In this document: positions 9,893-17,894 of the stretch, piece after piece | Position numbering within the stretch: position 1 is the first letter of the stretch | Layout: each line of letters starts with the position of its first letter | DNA from: JACCVL01 sp963695375 | GTDB lineage: Bacteria; Actinomycetota; Actinomycetes; Propionibacteriales; Nocardioidaceae | Direction of reading: 5' to 3' | DNA length: 64,000 nt | NCBI GenBank assembly: GCA_963695375.1 | Contig: OY968767.1 | Location: 1,612,001 to 1,676,000, forward strand | Program-made: the position numbers and the translations under genes | Notes under the pieces: model-generated | What the model saw: only the letters and a program-made list of their open reading frames with translations | Databases searched by the model: none | Told to the model about the DNA's origin: nothing

Positions 9893-9915
9893 CCGGCTAG
9901 CGGCCGGCCGGCCGC
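9867..9915. repeat. Two identical 16-bp GC palindromes at convergent gene ends
   Basis: GCGGCCGGCCGGCCGC occurs at 9867-9882 and again at 9900-9915. The copies flank the stop codons of the convergent M1 peptidase and fumarylacetoacetase genes and lie inside both coding ends, each encoding a GRPA-like C-terminal tail. They could pair with each other or form hairpins and so act as a two-way terminator. There is no T-tract. Confidence 0.55.
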
Positions 9916-11129
9916 ACCCGGCCGCGCACCTCGCCGAGGCCGATCCGGCCGCCGAGCCGGCCGGGAGCGGTGGCGGTGAGGACCACCTCGTCGCCGTCCT
10001 CGAGGAAGGTCCGGTCGGTGCCGTCGGCGAGCCGTACCGGCTCGGTGCCGCCCCAGCTCAGCTCGAGGAAGGAGCCGCGCTGGGAGCGCTCGGGTCCGGA
10101 CACCGTGCCGGACGCGTACAGGTCGCCCGGGCGCAGGCAGGCCCCGTTGCTCGTCAGGTGCGCGAGCATCTGTGCCGGGGACCAGTACATCGACGCGTAC
10201 GGCGCGCGGGCCACCTCGGTGCCGTTCCACCAGATGCCGATGTCGATGTCGTAGCCGGCCGGGTCGTCGACCTGCAGATGCGGGAGGACCGGCGGGTCCT
10301 GCCCGGGCAGCGACACCCGGGCGTGCTCCAGAGCGGCCAGCGGGGTGACCCAGGTCGACATCGAGGTCGCGAAGGACTTGCCGAGGAACGGCCCCAGCGG
10401 CTGGTACTCCCAGGCCTGCACGTCGCGCGCCGACCAGTCGTTGACCAGCGCCACGCCGAACACGTGGTCGGCGAAGCCCGTCGGGGGCACCGGGGTGCCG
10501 AGCGGGCTCGGCACCCCGACCACGAAGCCGAGCTCGGCCTCGATGTCGAGCCGCCGGGACGGTCCGAACGTCGGGGCGTCGGCGTCGACTGCGCGCCGCT
10601 GGCCGCTCGGGCGGACGATGTCGGTGCCGGAGGGCAGCACCGTGCCCGCCCGGCCGTGGTAACCGACCGGCAGGTGCCGCCAGTTGGGCAGCAGCGGATC
10701 GCCGTCGGGGCGGAAGATGCGGCCGACGTTGGTGGCGTGGTCGAGCGAGCAGTAGAAGTCGACGTAGTCGGCCACCTCGAAGGGCAGCACGGTGCCGACC
10801 TGGTCCATCGGCACCAGGTGCGGCTCGACCGTGGCGCGGCCCTCCGGGTCGGTGAGCAGGGCCACCAGCCAGTCCCGCAGGGACCGCCAATGGCCGGGGC
10901 CGAGCCGCAGCATCGGCAGCAGCGAGGGCGCCTGGAACACCGCCGCGTGCTCCAGCATCTCGGCCGCGGCCAGCGGGGCGAGGTCCACCACCAGGTCACC
11001 GACACGCACCCCGACCCGCGGCTCGTCGCCGTCGTGCGAGAACACCGCGAACGGCAGGTGGTCCACGTCGTGCGGCCCGCCGGACGCACCCTCCACCCAG
11101 GTCGGCGGGTGCGGGGCAGTCGCGGTCAT
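9897..11129 (-). CDS. fahA: Fumarylacetoacetase
   Basis: The 410-residue enzyme hydrolyses fumarylacetoacetate to fumarate and acetoacetate, the last step of tyrosine degradation. Recognisable active-site regions are VDFYCSLDHATNVGRIFR (metal Asp and catalytic His), LDIEAELGFVVG (metal Glu pair) and VNDWSARDVQAWEYQPLGPF (metal Asp). The C-terminal EDGDEVVLTA is typical. The start ATG overlaps the end of the upstream gene by 4 bp, so the two form an operon read away from hmgA. Length agrees with the bacterial FAH family. Confidence 0.97.
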   Translation of the reverse strand: MTATAPHPPTWVEGASGGPHDVDHLPFAVFSHDGDEPRVGVRVGDLVVDLAPLAAAEMLEHAAVFQAPSLLPMLRLGPGHWRSLRDWLVALLTDPEGRATVEPHLVPMDQVGTVLPFEVADYVDFYCSLDHATNVGRIFRPDGDPLLPNWRHLPVGYHGRAGTVLPSGTDIVRPSGQRRAVDADAPTFGPSRRLDIEAELGFVVGVPSPLGTPVPPTGFADHVFGVALVNDWSARDVQAWEYQPLGPFLGKSFATSMSTWVTPLAALEHARVSLPGQDPPVLPHLQVDDPAGYDIDIGIWWNGTEVARAPYASMYWSPAQMLAHLTSNGACLRPGDLYASGTVSGPERSQRGSFLELSWGGTEPVRLADGTDRTFLEDGDEVVLTATAPGRLGGRIGLGEVRGRVRPAGR

Positions 11130-12028
11130 GAGGCCTCCGGGTCCGAGGTTGCGGGGTGGAGCAGCCCGAGGGCGACCAGGTCGTCGACCGGCTCGGTGAC
11201 GCTGCAGGATCCGAACGAGGTGAACCAGCGCCTGGCCGGCGGCGGCCGGTCGGTCGGCCAGGAGCGGACCGCCGCCACCAGGGTCGCCGGGTCACGCTCG
11301 GCCAGGAGCCCGGTGGCCGTCTCCCGGCCGGCGCCGTCCAGCAGCGCCCCGGTCGCCACCAGCAGGTTGAGGAAGCCGTGCTGCTCGAAGCCCTCCGGGC
11401 TGGTCCGGCGCACCGCCGCGTGCAGGCCGGCGGTGGCCTTGAACGCGAGCTCGCGGTCGAGCACGGCGTCGATGCAGGCGACCAGCTCGGGCTCGGACGG
11501 ATGTGCCTGCGGTGTCTCGCCACCGGTGCGGAGCTTCACCGGCACGTCCGCACCGGCGAGCACGTCCAGAGCCCGGAGCCAGTCGGTGCCCGGCTCCTCC
11601 CCGTCCGGGCGGGGCAGCTCGACGTGGGCGCGCACGGGTGTCGACCCGGCGGCCAGGGCGGTGACCACCCGGCCGGCGTTGTGCGCCAACCCGCCGGGGG
11701 CGCCCGCGTCCTCGCGAACCGCGATCTCGACCGAGTGCAGCCGCAGCGCCGGCTCGCGGCGCACCCAGGTCAGTGCCGGCTCGAGCGACCCCGCACCGCC
11801 GGCAACCACCACCGTCACCGACAGCACCGGCCCCCGGTCGTCGGCGCGAACCAGGTCCACCAGCTCCGGCAGCCGCTGGTCGCCGACCACGAACGGGCCG
11901 AGCATCTCGGCGTACCACTCCCCGGCGTGCCGGCGGTGCGCCGCGACGGCCGCCGGCAGCGGGGCGTTGCCCGGGGGGAAGATCGCCGCGTCGTCGACGA
12001 TTGCGGCGACGAGCGGCGGGATTGACAC
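11126..12028 (-). CDS. Conserved protein of unknown function in tyrosine-degradation operon
   Basis: The 300-residue protein has no motif I can assign. It starts VSIPPLVAAIVDDAAIFPPG, is rich in Ala, Leu and Val, and has no signal peptide or membrane helix. Alternating strand/helix stretches (VLSVTVVVAGGAG, LRLHSVEIAVRE, PVKLRTGG, ELAFKATAGLHAA) suggest a compact alpha/beta, possibly barrel-like, enzyme fold; this is only an impression. It overlaps fahA by 4 bp and is divergent from hmgA, so it is probably co-expressed with the pathway. The GTG start at 12028 is backed by TAGCCT on the minus strand (12041-12036) ending 7 nt before it. A further upstream TTG is less likely. Confidence 0.75.
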   Translation of the reverse strand: MSIPPLVAAIVDDAAIFPPGNAPLPAAVAAHRRHAGEWYAEMLGPFVVGDQRLPELVDLVRADDRGPVLSVTVVVAGGAGSLEPALTWVRREPALRLHSVEIAVREDAGAPGGLAHNAGRVVTALAAGSTPVRAHVELPRPDGEEPGTDWLRALDVLAGADVPVKLRTGGETPQAHPSEPELVACIDAVLDRELAFKATAGLHAAVRRTSPEGFEQHGFLNLLVATGALLDGAGRETATGLLAERDPATLVAAVRSWPTDRPPPARRWFTSFGSCSVTEPVDDLVALGLLHPATSDPEAS

Positions 12029-12071
12029 GCCCGGAAGGCTAGCGGATCGTGCTGACAAGCACCGGACACCA

Positions 12072-12090
12072 GCGTCCGGTATCCGGACGC
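12072..12090. promoter_or_regulatory. Palindromic operator upstream of hmgA
   Basis: GCGTCCGGtatCCGGACGC is a perfect 8-3-8 palindrome ending 14 bp before the hmgA start. An additional CCGGAC half-site lies at 12062-12067. A repressor bound here would block hmgA transcription or initiation. The half-sites differ from the TGGACA site before hppD, so the same regulator is not guaranteed. Confidence 0.6.
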
Positions 12091-12104
12091 GATGGAGCCC
12101 CGCG

Positions 12105-13334
12105 ATGACCCATTACGCACGTGTCGGTGCCGTGCCGCCGAAGCGGCACACCCAGTTCCGGGACGACGAGGGCCGGCTGCACTACGAGGAGCTGATGGGG
12201 GAGGAGGGCTTCTCGTCGGACTCGTCGCTGCTCTACCACCGGGGCGTGCCGTCGGCCATCGTCGGCAGCGAGGTGTGGGAGCTGCCGGACCTGAGCACCA
12301 CCCCCAACCACCCGCTCAAGCCGCGGCACCTGCGCTTGCACGACCTGGTGCGGGACAACGAGTGGAAGGCGCTCGATCCGGTCACCGACCGCCGGCTGGT
12401 GCTGGGCAACGGCGACGTCCGGATCGGCTACGTGGTGGCCGGTGAGCCGTCGCCGTACTACCGCAACGCGGTCGGCGACGAGTGCGTCTTCGTGGAGGCC
12501 GGCTCGGGCGTGGTGGAGACCGTCTTCGGGGTGGTCCCTTACCGCAGCGGCGACTACGTCGTCGTCCCCCGGGCGACCACGCACCGCTGGGTGCCGGACG
12601 CGGCCGCGGGGCCGACCCGGGCGTACGCGATCGAGTCCAACAGCCACATCGCCCCGCCCAAGCGCTACCTCTCCCGCTTCGGCCAGCTGCTCGAGCACGC
12701 GCCGTATTGCGAGCGGGACCTGCACGGACCCACCGAGCCGCTGCTCGTCGAGGGCAGCGAGGTCGAGGTGCTGGTCAAGCACCGCGGCAGCGGGCCGAGC
12801 GGTCTGGTGGGCACCCGGATGACCTACGCCGGCCACCCGTTCGACGTGGTCGGATGGGACGGCTGCCTGTACCCGTACACGTTCAACGTCGCCGACTTCG
12901 AGCCGATCACCGGGCGGGTGCACCAGCCGCCGCCGGTGCACCAGGTGTTCGAGGGGTGGAACTTCGTCATCTGCAACTTCTGCCCGCGCAAGGTCGACTA
13001 CCACCCGCTGTCAGTCCCGGTGCCCTACTACCACTCGAACGTCGACAGCGACGAGGTGATGTTCTACGTCGCGGGGGACTACGAGGCGCGGAAGGGCTCG
13101 GGGATCAACCGCGGCTCGGTCTCGCTGCACCCCGGCGGATACGCGCACGGGCCGCTGCCGAGCGCGGTGGAGGCGTCGCTCGGCGTGGAGTACTTCGACG
13201 AGCTGGCGGTCATGGTCGACACCTTCCGTCCGTTGGAGCTCGGGGTGGCCGGGGCCGGCTGCGAGGACGAGGCCTACGCCTGGACCTGGGCCGGCGACCG
13301 CTCCGGCGGCGCCGCGCTGTTCTCCAACAGCTGA
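12105..13334 (+). CDS. hmgA: Homogentisate 1,2-dioxygenase
   Basis: The 409-residue cupin enzyme opens the ring of homogentisate to maleylacetoacetate. The N-terminal MTHYARVGAVPPKRHTQF and GFSSDSSLLYH segments and the C-terminal iron region (PYYHSNVDSDEVMFYV, then GYAHGPLPSAVEASLG with ligand His and Glu) match the actinobacterial branch. That branch is shorter than the roughly 440-residue human-type enzyme. It is transcribed away from fahA and the unknown gene, with a 19-bp palindrome in the shared promoter region. It completes a hppD-hmgA-fahA peripheral pathway within 6 kb. Confidence 0.95.
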   Translation: MTHYARVGAVPPKRHTQFRDDEGRLHYEELMGEEGFSSDSSLLYHRGVPSAIVGSEVWELPDLSTTPNHPLKPRHLRLHDLVRDNEWKALDPVTDRRLVLGNGDVRIGYVVAGEPSPYYRNAVGDECVFVEAGSGVVETVFGVVPYRSGDYVVVPRATTHRWVPDAAAGPTRAYAIESNSHIAPPKRYLSRFGQLLEHAPYCERDLHGPTEPLLVEGSEVEVLVKHRGSGPSGLVGTRMTYAGHPFDVVGWDGCLYPYTFNVADFEPITGRVHQPPPVHQVFEGWNFVICNFCPRKVDYHPLSVPVPYYHSNVDSDEVMFYVAGDYEARKGSGINRGSVSLHPGGYAHGPLPSAVEASLGVEYFDELAVMVDTFRPLELGVAGAGCEDEAYAWTWAGDRSGGAALFSNS

Positions 13335-13343
13335 CTCAGCGCA

Positions 13344-13390
13344 GTTCCGCGCTCACTCCGGGAAGTGGTGCGGAACAAGTGCTTCCCGGA
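13344..13390 (+). terminator. Two interleaved inverted repeats downstream of hmgA
   Basis: TCCGGGAAG (13357-13365) pairs with CTTCCCGGA (13382-13390). GTTCCGC (13344-13350) pairs with GCGGAAC (13370-13376). The pairs interleave, giving an H-type pseudoknot topology rather than a simple hairpin. The element starts about 10 nt after the hmgA stop and has no T-run, so termination is a guess. Confidence 0.45.
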
Positions 13391-13427
13391 CCCATCCCTG
13401 CCTGCGACTGTGGCGAACGCGGGGTGA

Positions 13428-13442
13428 CGTACGTCTCGTACG
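13428..13442. promoter_or_regulatory. Palindrome CGTAC-GTCTC-GTACG in the DUF4331 promoter region
   Basis: A 5-5-5 inverted repeat lies 55 bp before the DUF4331 start, in a spacer that also contains GCGAAC and CGTC-like blocks reminiscent of ECF sigma promoters. It may be an operator; the regulator is unknown. Confidence 0.35.
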
Positions 13443-13497
13443 GATGTCCCCGCCGCGGCGTTGCCCCGGTGGGTCGTTCTCCGAAAGGAGCGCAGGG

Positions 13498-15021
13498 ATG
13501 CGCCCAGCCACCGGCACCCGCCGGACCGCGACCGCACTGACGGCGCTCGGAGGTGTCCTGCTCACGACCGGACTGATCGGCCTTGGCGGCCAGGGGGCAA
13601 CTGCCTCCAGCCACCGCGAAGCGCCGCTGATCTCCGGCCAGCCGCAGTACGACACCACCGACGTCTACGCGTTCAGGAGCCCCGACCGCCGCAAGACGGT
13701 CACGCTCGCCGCCAACTGGCTCCCGTTCGAGGAGCCGGCCGGAGGCCCGAACTTCTACACGTTCGCGACCGACGCGCACTACGACATCAACATCGACAAC
13801 GACGGCGACACCGTCCGGGACATCACCTTCCGGTGGACGTTCCGCGACCACTACCGGTCGGGTGACACCTTCCTCTACAACACCGGCGAGGTCCGGGGCC
13901 TGTTCGACAAGGACCTGAACTTCTTCCAGACCTACCAGCTCGAGCGGATCAACTGGAAGCCCGGCGGCAGCGACGGCAAGGTGCTGCTGCGCAACGCGCG
14001 GGTCGCACCGTCGTTCGTCGGCGAGGCGTCCATGCCCAACTACCAGCGCCTGCGCAACCAGGCGACCGTGTGGACCGGCCAGCCCGGCAGCTCGGGTCGC
14101 GCCTTCGCGGGACAGGCCGAGGACTCGTTCTTCCTGGACCTGCGGGTCTTCGACCTGCTCTACGGCGGCGACCTGTCCGAGGTCGGTGACGACACCCTGG
14201 CCGGCTTCAGCGTCCAGAGCGTCGCGCTGCAGCTGACCCGCCGCCAGCTCGCGCTGCGCCGCGACACCAAGGCCAACCCCGTCATCGGGGTGTGGTCGAC
14301 GACCAGCAAGCAGGGAGCCGACGGCAAGTACCGCCAGGTCTCACGGCTCGGCATGCCGCTGGTCAACGAGGTGGTCATCCCGGTCAAGGACAAGGACACG
14401 TTCAACGCGTCCAAGCCCTCCGGCGACGGCCAGTTCCTCGACTACGTCACCGACCCGGAGCTGCCGAAGCTGATCGAGGCGATCTACGGCATCCCGGCGC
14501 CGCAGACCCCGCGGGACGACCTCGTCGAGGTCTTCCTCACCGGGATCGACGGCCTGAACCAGCCGGACGGTGTGGTGCCCAGCGAGCAGCTGCGGCTGAA
14601 CATGACCACACCGGTCAGCGAGAACCCCGACCGCCTCGGCGTGATCGGTGGGGACGTCCAGGGCTACCCGAACGGTCGCCGGCTCGCGGACGACGTCCTC
14701 GACATCTCCCTGCAGGTGGTCGAGGGCGAGCTCGTCGGCAACCCGAACGACCTGGGTGACGGAGTCAACGTGAACGACGTCGCGTTCGGCGACACGTTCC
14801 CGTACTTCGCCCTCCCGGCGTCCGGGTCGGACACTCAGCCGCACACCTCCGCCAGCGGGGTCACCCCGCTGACCGGTGGCAACGTCCCGACCAACCCGAC
14901 CAGCGGACCCTCGGCCCTCCCGGTCGCCCCGCTGTCGGCGATCGCGTTCGGCCTGCTGGCCCTCGCGGGCGGCGTCGTGGCGTGGACCCGGCGTCCCAAG
15001 GGCGTCGTCTCCGCGGCCTGA
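13498..15021 (+). CDS. Secreted, membrane-anchored DUF4331 protein
   Basis: The 507-residue protein has a signal peptide (hydrophobic about 10-35, cleavage near ATA-SSHREAP). A long DUF4331 domain follows, recognised by SSHREAPLISGQPQYDTTDVYAF, split here as SSHREAPLI and DTTDVYAFRSPD. A C-terminal membrane segment (about 478-500) ends in basic residues, so it is exported and held at the membrane. DUF4331 proteins are of unknown function. The start has a good ribosome site (AAAGGAG) 8 nt upstream. The next two genes (TPR protein and NicO transporter) run the same way and look like one functional unit. Confidence 0.88.
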   Translation: MRPATGTRRTATALTALGGVLLTTGLIGLGGQGATASSHREAPLISGQPQYDTTDVYAFRSPDRRKTVTLAANWLPFEEPAGGPNFYTFATDAHYDINIDNDGDTVRDITFRWTFRDHYRSGDTFLYNTGEVRGLFDKDLNFFQTYQLERINWKPGGSDGKVLLRNARVAPSFVGEASMPNYQRLRNQATVWTGQPGSSGRAFAGQAEDSFFLDLRVFDLLYGGDLSEVGDDTLAGFSVQSVALQLTRRQLALRRDTKANPVIGVWSTTSKQGADGKYRQVSRLGMPLVNEVVIPVKDKDTFNASKPSGDGQFLDYVTDPELPKLIEAIYGIPAPQTPRDDLVEVFLTGIDGLNQPDGVVPSEQLRLNMTTPVSENPDRLGVIGGDVQGYPNGRRLADDVLDISLQVVEGELVGNPNDLGDGVNVNDVAFGDTFPYFALPASGSDTQPHTSASGVTPLTGGNVPTNPTSGPSALPVAPLSAIAFGLLALAGGVVAWTRRPKGVVSAA

Positions 15022-15049
15022 TCGCACCAACTGAGCCGCCGGTCTCCGG

Positions 15050-15078
15050 CCAGCCCGCGCCCGTACGGCGCGGCCTGG
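15050..15078 (+). terminator. Strong hairpin after the DUF4331 gene
   Basis: CCGCGCC (15055-15061) pairs with GGCGCGG (15067-15073) across the loop CGTAC, extended outward by CCAG/CTGG after a C-C mismatch. A G-rich tail rather than a T-tract follows. It may attenuate transcription between the DUF4331 gene and the TPR gene. Confidence 0.5.
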
Positions 15079-15132
15079 TCGGGGCCGGTGGCCCACCCGC
15101 TTGATCGAACCGACGGCAGAAGGGAGCCCGTG

Positions 15133-16452
15133 ATGCGACGTCGGCTGTGGCTGGGCCTGGTGGCCGGCGCGCTCGGCTGCATGCTCGCCGTCTCCGGCGC
15201 CTTCGCCATGGTCGGGGATCCCGACCAGCCGCCGGCGGCTGCCGGCGGCGGCGCGGTCGACGCGGCCGCGCTCGCCACCGCCGACGACCTGGGTGGCATC
15301 ATCACCGCCCTGCAGCAGCGGTTGCAGGACCAACCCTCCGACGCCGGGTCATGGGCGGTGCTCGGCCTGGCCTACGTCGAGCAGGCGCGGGTCAGCGGCG
15401 ATCCGACGTACTACCCCAAGGCCGCCGGGGCGCTCGAGCGCTCGCTCGAGGAGCAGCCGGAGGACAACGCCCTGGCCCTCGCCGGCCGGGCCGGCCTGGC
15501 CGCCGCCCGGCACCACTTCCGCGCCGCGCTCCGGGCAGCCGAGGCGGCCCTGGCCGTCAACCCCTACGAGGTCGGGGCGCTGGCCCTACGCGTGGACGCG
15601 CTCACCGAGCTCGGCCGCTACGGTGCCGGGCTGGCCGCGCTCGACCAGGCCGACCGGCGGCGGCCCAGCGTGCAGATCTTCGCCCGCTACTCCTACGCGC
15701 GCGAGCTGCGCGGCGAGTCGGGTGCCGCCGCCGACCTGCTCCGGCGGGCGCTGGACACCGCGACCACGCCCGAGGACCGGGCCTACCTGCTGGCTCTGCT
15801 CGCCGATCTGCACCGCAAGGCGGGCCGGCTCGGAGCCGCCACCCAGGCGCTCGCCGACGCGCGGGCGGCCGATCCGGACAGCCTGGCGGCAGCCGCCTCC
15901 GGGGCTCGGTTGGCGGTGGCTCGGGGCGACCTGGACACCGCCGCGCGACGCTGGGCGGCACTGGTGCAGCGGGCACCGCTGCCGGAGTACGTGCTGGCGT
16001 TGGCCGAGCTCTACGACGCGACCGGCCGGCAGCGGCTGGCAGTCCGGCAGTACGACGTGCTCGAGGCGACCGCTCAGCTGGCGGCGGGCAACGGGGTCGA
16101 CACCGACCTGGAGACCGCCCGCTACGAAGCCGACCACGGCTCCCCGATCACGGCGCTGCGCGCCGCTCGCGCCGGCTGGCGGTCGGCTCCGAGCATCTGG
16201 GCCGCGGACGCCCTCGCCTGGGCGCTGCACCGCAACGGCCGGGACCGGGCCGCGCTGGACCTGGCGCGTCAGGCGACCCGGCTCGGCACCAGCGACCCGC
16301 TGCTCTGGATCCACCGCGGGGGGATCGAGGCCGCGCTCGGGTTGGACGAGCCGGCCGCCAGGCACCTGCGCCGCGGGCTCGCGGCCGACCCGGGCCTGTC
16401 CCCGTGGCAGGTTGCGGAGGCACGCCTGCTGGTGCGGGAGGTGGCCCGATGA
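15133..16452 (+). CDS. Exported tetratricopeptide repeat protein
   Basis: The 439-residue protein starts with a signal or anchor segment (RRRLWLGLVAGALGCMLAV, then SGAFAMVG). The remainder is a string of about eight TPR-like helical pairs, for example SWAVLGLAYVEQAR, ALAGRAGLAAARHHFRAAL and ALALRVDALTELGRYGAGL. No catalytic motif is seen, so it probably serves as an extracytoplasmic scaffold. ATG at 15133 was chosen over an upstream in-frame start because AGGGAG precedes it. Its stop overlaps the transporter start (ATGA), implying coupling. Confidence 0.85.
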   Translation: MRRRLWLGLVAGALGCMLAVSGAFAMVGDPDQPPAAAGGGAVDAAALATADDLGGIITALQQRLQDQPSDAGSWAVLGLAYVEQARVSGDPTYYPKAAGALERSLEEQPEDNALALAGRAGLAAARHHFRAALRAAEAALAVNPYEVGALALRVDALTELGRYGAGLAALDQADRRRPSVQIFARYSYARELRGESGAAADLLRRALDTATTPEDRAYLLALLADLHRKAGRLGAATQALADARAADPDSLAAAASGARLAVARGDLDTAARRWAALVQRAPLPEYVLALAELYDATGRQRLAVRQYDVLEATAQLAAGNGVDTDLETARYEADHGSPITALRAARAGWRSAPSIWAADALAWALHRNGRDRAALDLARQATRLGTSDPLLWIHRGGIEAALGLDEPAARHLRRGLAADPGLSPWQVAEARLLVREVAR

Positions 16453-17888
16453 GCCCGGCCCGCGTGCTCCGGGTCGTCGCTGCGCTGGGGGCGCTGGCCG
16501 CGCTCGTGCTCTGGCCGGCCGCGGCCGCGTCGGCGCACCCTCTGGGCAACTTCACCGTGAACCACTACACCGGCCTGCTGGTCGGCACCGACCGCGTCGA
16601 GGTGGAGCACATCGTCGACCTCGCCGAGATCCCCACCCGGCAGCTGGGAGACCGGGTCGACGACCTGGACGCCGTGGCGGCCGACCAGTGCGGGTCCGTC
16701 GTCGACGGGCTTCGCCTCGACGTCGACGGGGTGCCGGTGCCGCTGCGGGTGACCGACACCGATGCGAGCACGTCGCCCGGCGGCGCCGGGCTGCCCGTGC
16801 TCCGGGTGACGTGCTTGCTGAGCGGCGGCTACGACCCCCTCGACCCGGGCACCGAGGTGACGCTCGCCGAGGACATCGCCGGCGGGCAGATCGGCTGGCG
16901 GGAGATCACCGCCCGCGGTGACGGGACCACGCTCACCGCCTCCGACGTGCCGGAGGACAGCGTCAGCGACCGGCTGGCCAGCTACCCCAGCGACCTGCTG
17001 GAGTCCCCGCTGGACCAGCGCACCGCGACGCTGACCGTCGATCCCGGTGGCGCGGCCGGGTCGCTCGCGGCGGCGCCCTCGGCACCGCCCGGCACGGAGG
17101 CGGGGTTCCTGGACCGGCTGACCGAGGAGGTCGCCGGCTGGCTCGACAACGCCGGGCCGTGGTGGCTCGCGCTGGCCTTCGTCGCCGCGATCGGGCTCGG
17201 TGCGATGCACGCACTCGCGCCCGGCCACGGGAAGACCGTGATGGCGTTCTACCTGGCGGGGGGCCGGACCCGGTCGGTGCGGGCCGCCCTGCGGGTCGGG
17301 CTCACGGTCACCGTCGCGCACACCGCCTCCGTCGTGGTGCTGGGGGTGCTGGTCGCCACCAGCGCATCGGTGGTCTCGGACCGGGTCTACCCGGTGCTGA
17401 CGGCGATCAGCGGGGTGCTGGTGGTCTGGCTGGGCGTCGGGCTGATCCGCCGGGCCCGGCAGGGCCAGGTGCACGCGGTCGACGGGCACGGCCACGGGCA
17501 CGGCCACGGCCACGGGCACGGGCACGGCCACGGGCACGGGCACGACACCGCCACCGGCGGCCGCGGCTGGGGCAGCCTGGTCACGCTGGGCATCGCCGGC
17601 GGCGTGGTGCCGAGCCCGTCGGCCCTGCTGCTGCTGCTGGCCGCGGTGGCGCTCGGGGAGCCGTGGCTCGGTGCGCTGCTGGTGGCCGCCTTCGGCGTCG
17701 GGATGGCGCTGACGCTCTGCGGGGTGGGGCTGGTCGCCGCCGACCTGCTCGCCCGGGTGGAGTCGTGGGTGCCGCGGAACCGCACCGGCTGGGCCAGGGC
17801 GACCCGGTTGACCGTGTCCTACGGCGGTGCCGCCGGGGTCTGTGCGGTGGGGCTCGGTCTGGTGCTGCGCTCCACGCTGGCGATCTGA
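16449..17888 (+). CDS. NicO family nickel/cobalt transporter with exported N-terminal domain
   Basis: The 479-residue protein has a signal peptide (about 1-30) and an exported domain of about 200 residues that begins HPLGNFTVNHYTGL. A membrane part of about six helices follows. GAMHALAPGHGKTVMAFYLAG (about 254-274) carries the HALAPGHGKT signature of the NicO/RcnA family, which moves Ni2+ or Co2+. A cytoplasm-side loop holds ten consecutive Gly-His pairs encoded at 17484-17543, a probable metal-binding loop as in RcnA. The N-terminal domain resembles the exported domain of HupE-like proteins. Export versus uptake cannot be decided from sequence. It is the last gene of the DUF4331-TPR-NicO unit. 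Confidence 0.85.
   Translation: MSPARVLRVVAALGALAALVLWPAAAASAHPLGNFTVNHYTGLLVGTDRVEVEHIVDLAEIPTRQLGDRVDDLDAVAADQCGSVVDGLRLDVDGVPVPLRVTDTDASTSPGGAGLPVLRVTCLLSGGYDPLDPGTEVTLAEDIAGGQIGWREITARGDGTTLTASDVPEDSVSDRLASYPSDLLESPLDQRTATLTVDPGGAAGSLAAAPSAPPGTEAGFLDRLTEEVAGWLDNAGPWWLALAFVAAIGLGAMHALAPGHGKTVMAFYLAGGRTRSVRAALRVGLTVTVAHTASVVVLGVLVATSASVVSDRVYPVLTAISGVLVVWLGVGLIRRARQGQVHAVDGHGHGHGHGHGHGHGHGHGHDTATGGRGWGSLVTLGIAGGVVPSPSALLLLLAAVALGEPWLGALLVAAFGVGMALTLCGVGLVAADLLARVESWVPRNRTGWARATRLTVSYGGAAGVCAVGLGLVLRSTLAI
17484..17543 (+). repeat. Hexanucleotide repeat encoding (Gly-His)10
   Basis: Ten tandem 6-bp units of the form GGSCAC lie inside the NicO gene and encode alternating glycine and histidine. 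Units differ only at the third base of the glycine codon. Such a tract can gain or lose units by slippage without shifting frame, changing the length of the metal-binding loop. Confidence 0.85.
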
Positions 17889-17894
17889 GCGGCG

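Noticed and set aside
12022..12027. TTGACA on the plus strand considered as the hmgA -35
   Set aside because: The hexamer at 17-bp spacing (GATCGT) is a poor -10, and the TAGCGG at 12040 is too close; left unassigned.
12043..12052. GCGGATCGTG considered as another copy of the dispersed repeat
   Set aside because: Only 10 bases match, there is no C-tract or continuation, and such a match is expected by chance in this GC-rich window.
17484..17543. Repeat array considered as CRISPR-like
   Set aside because: Units are 6 bp with no spacers and encode Gly-His in frame inside a transporter gene.
13498..17888. The DUF4331-TPR-NicO block considered as a hydrogenase or urease maturation locus
   Set aside because: No hydrogenase, urease or maturation gene is found nearby; only the transporter fits such a role.
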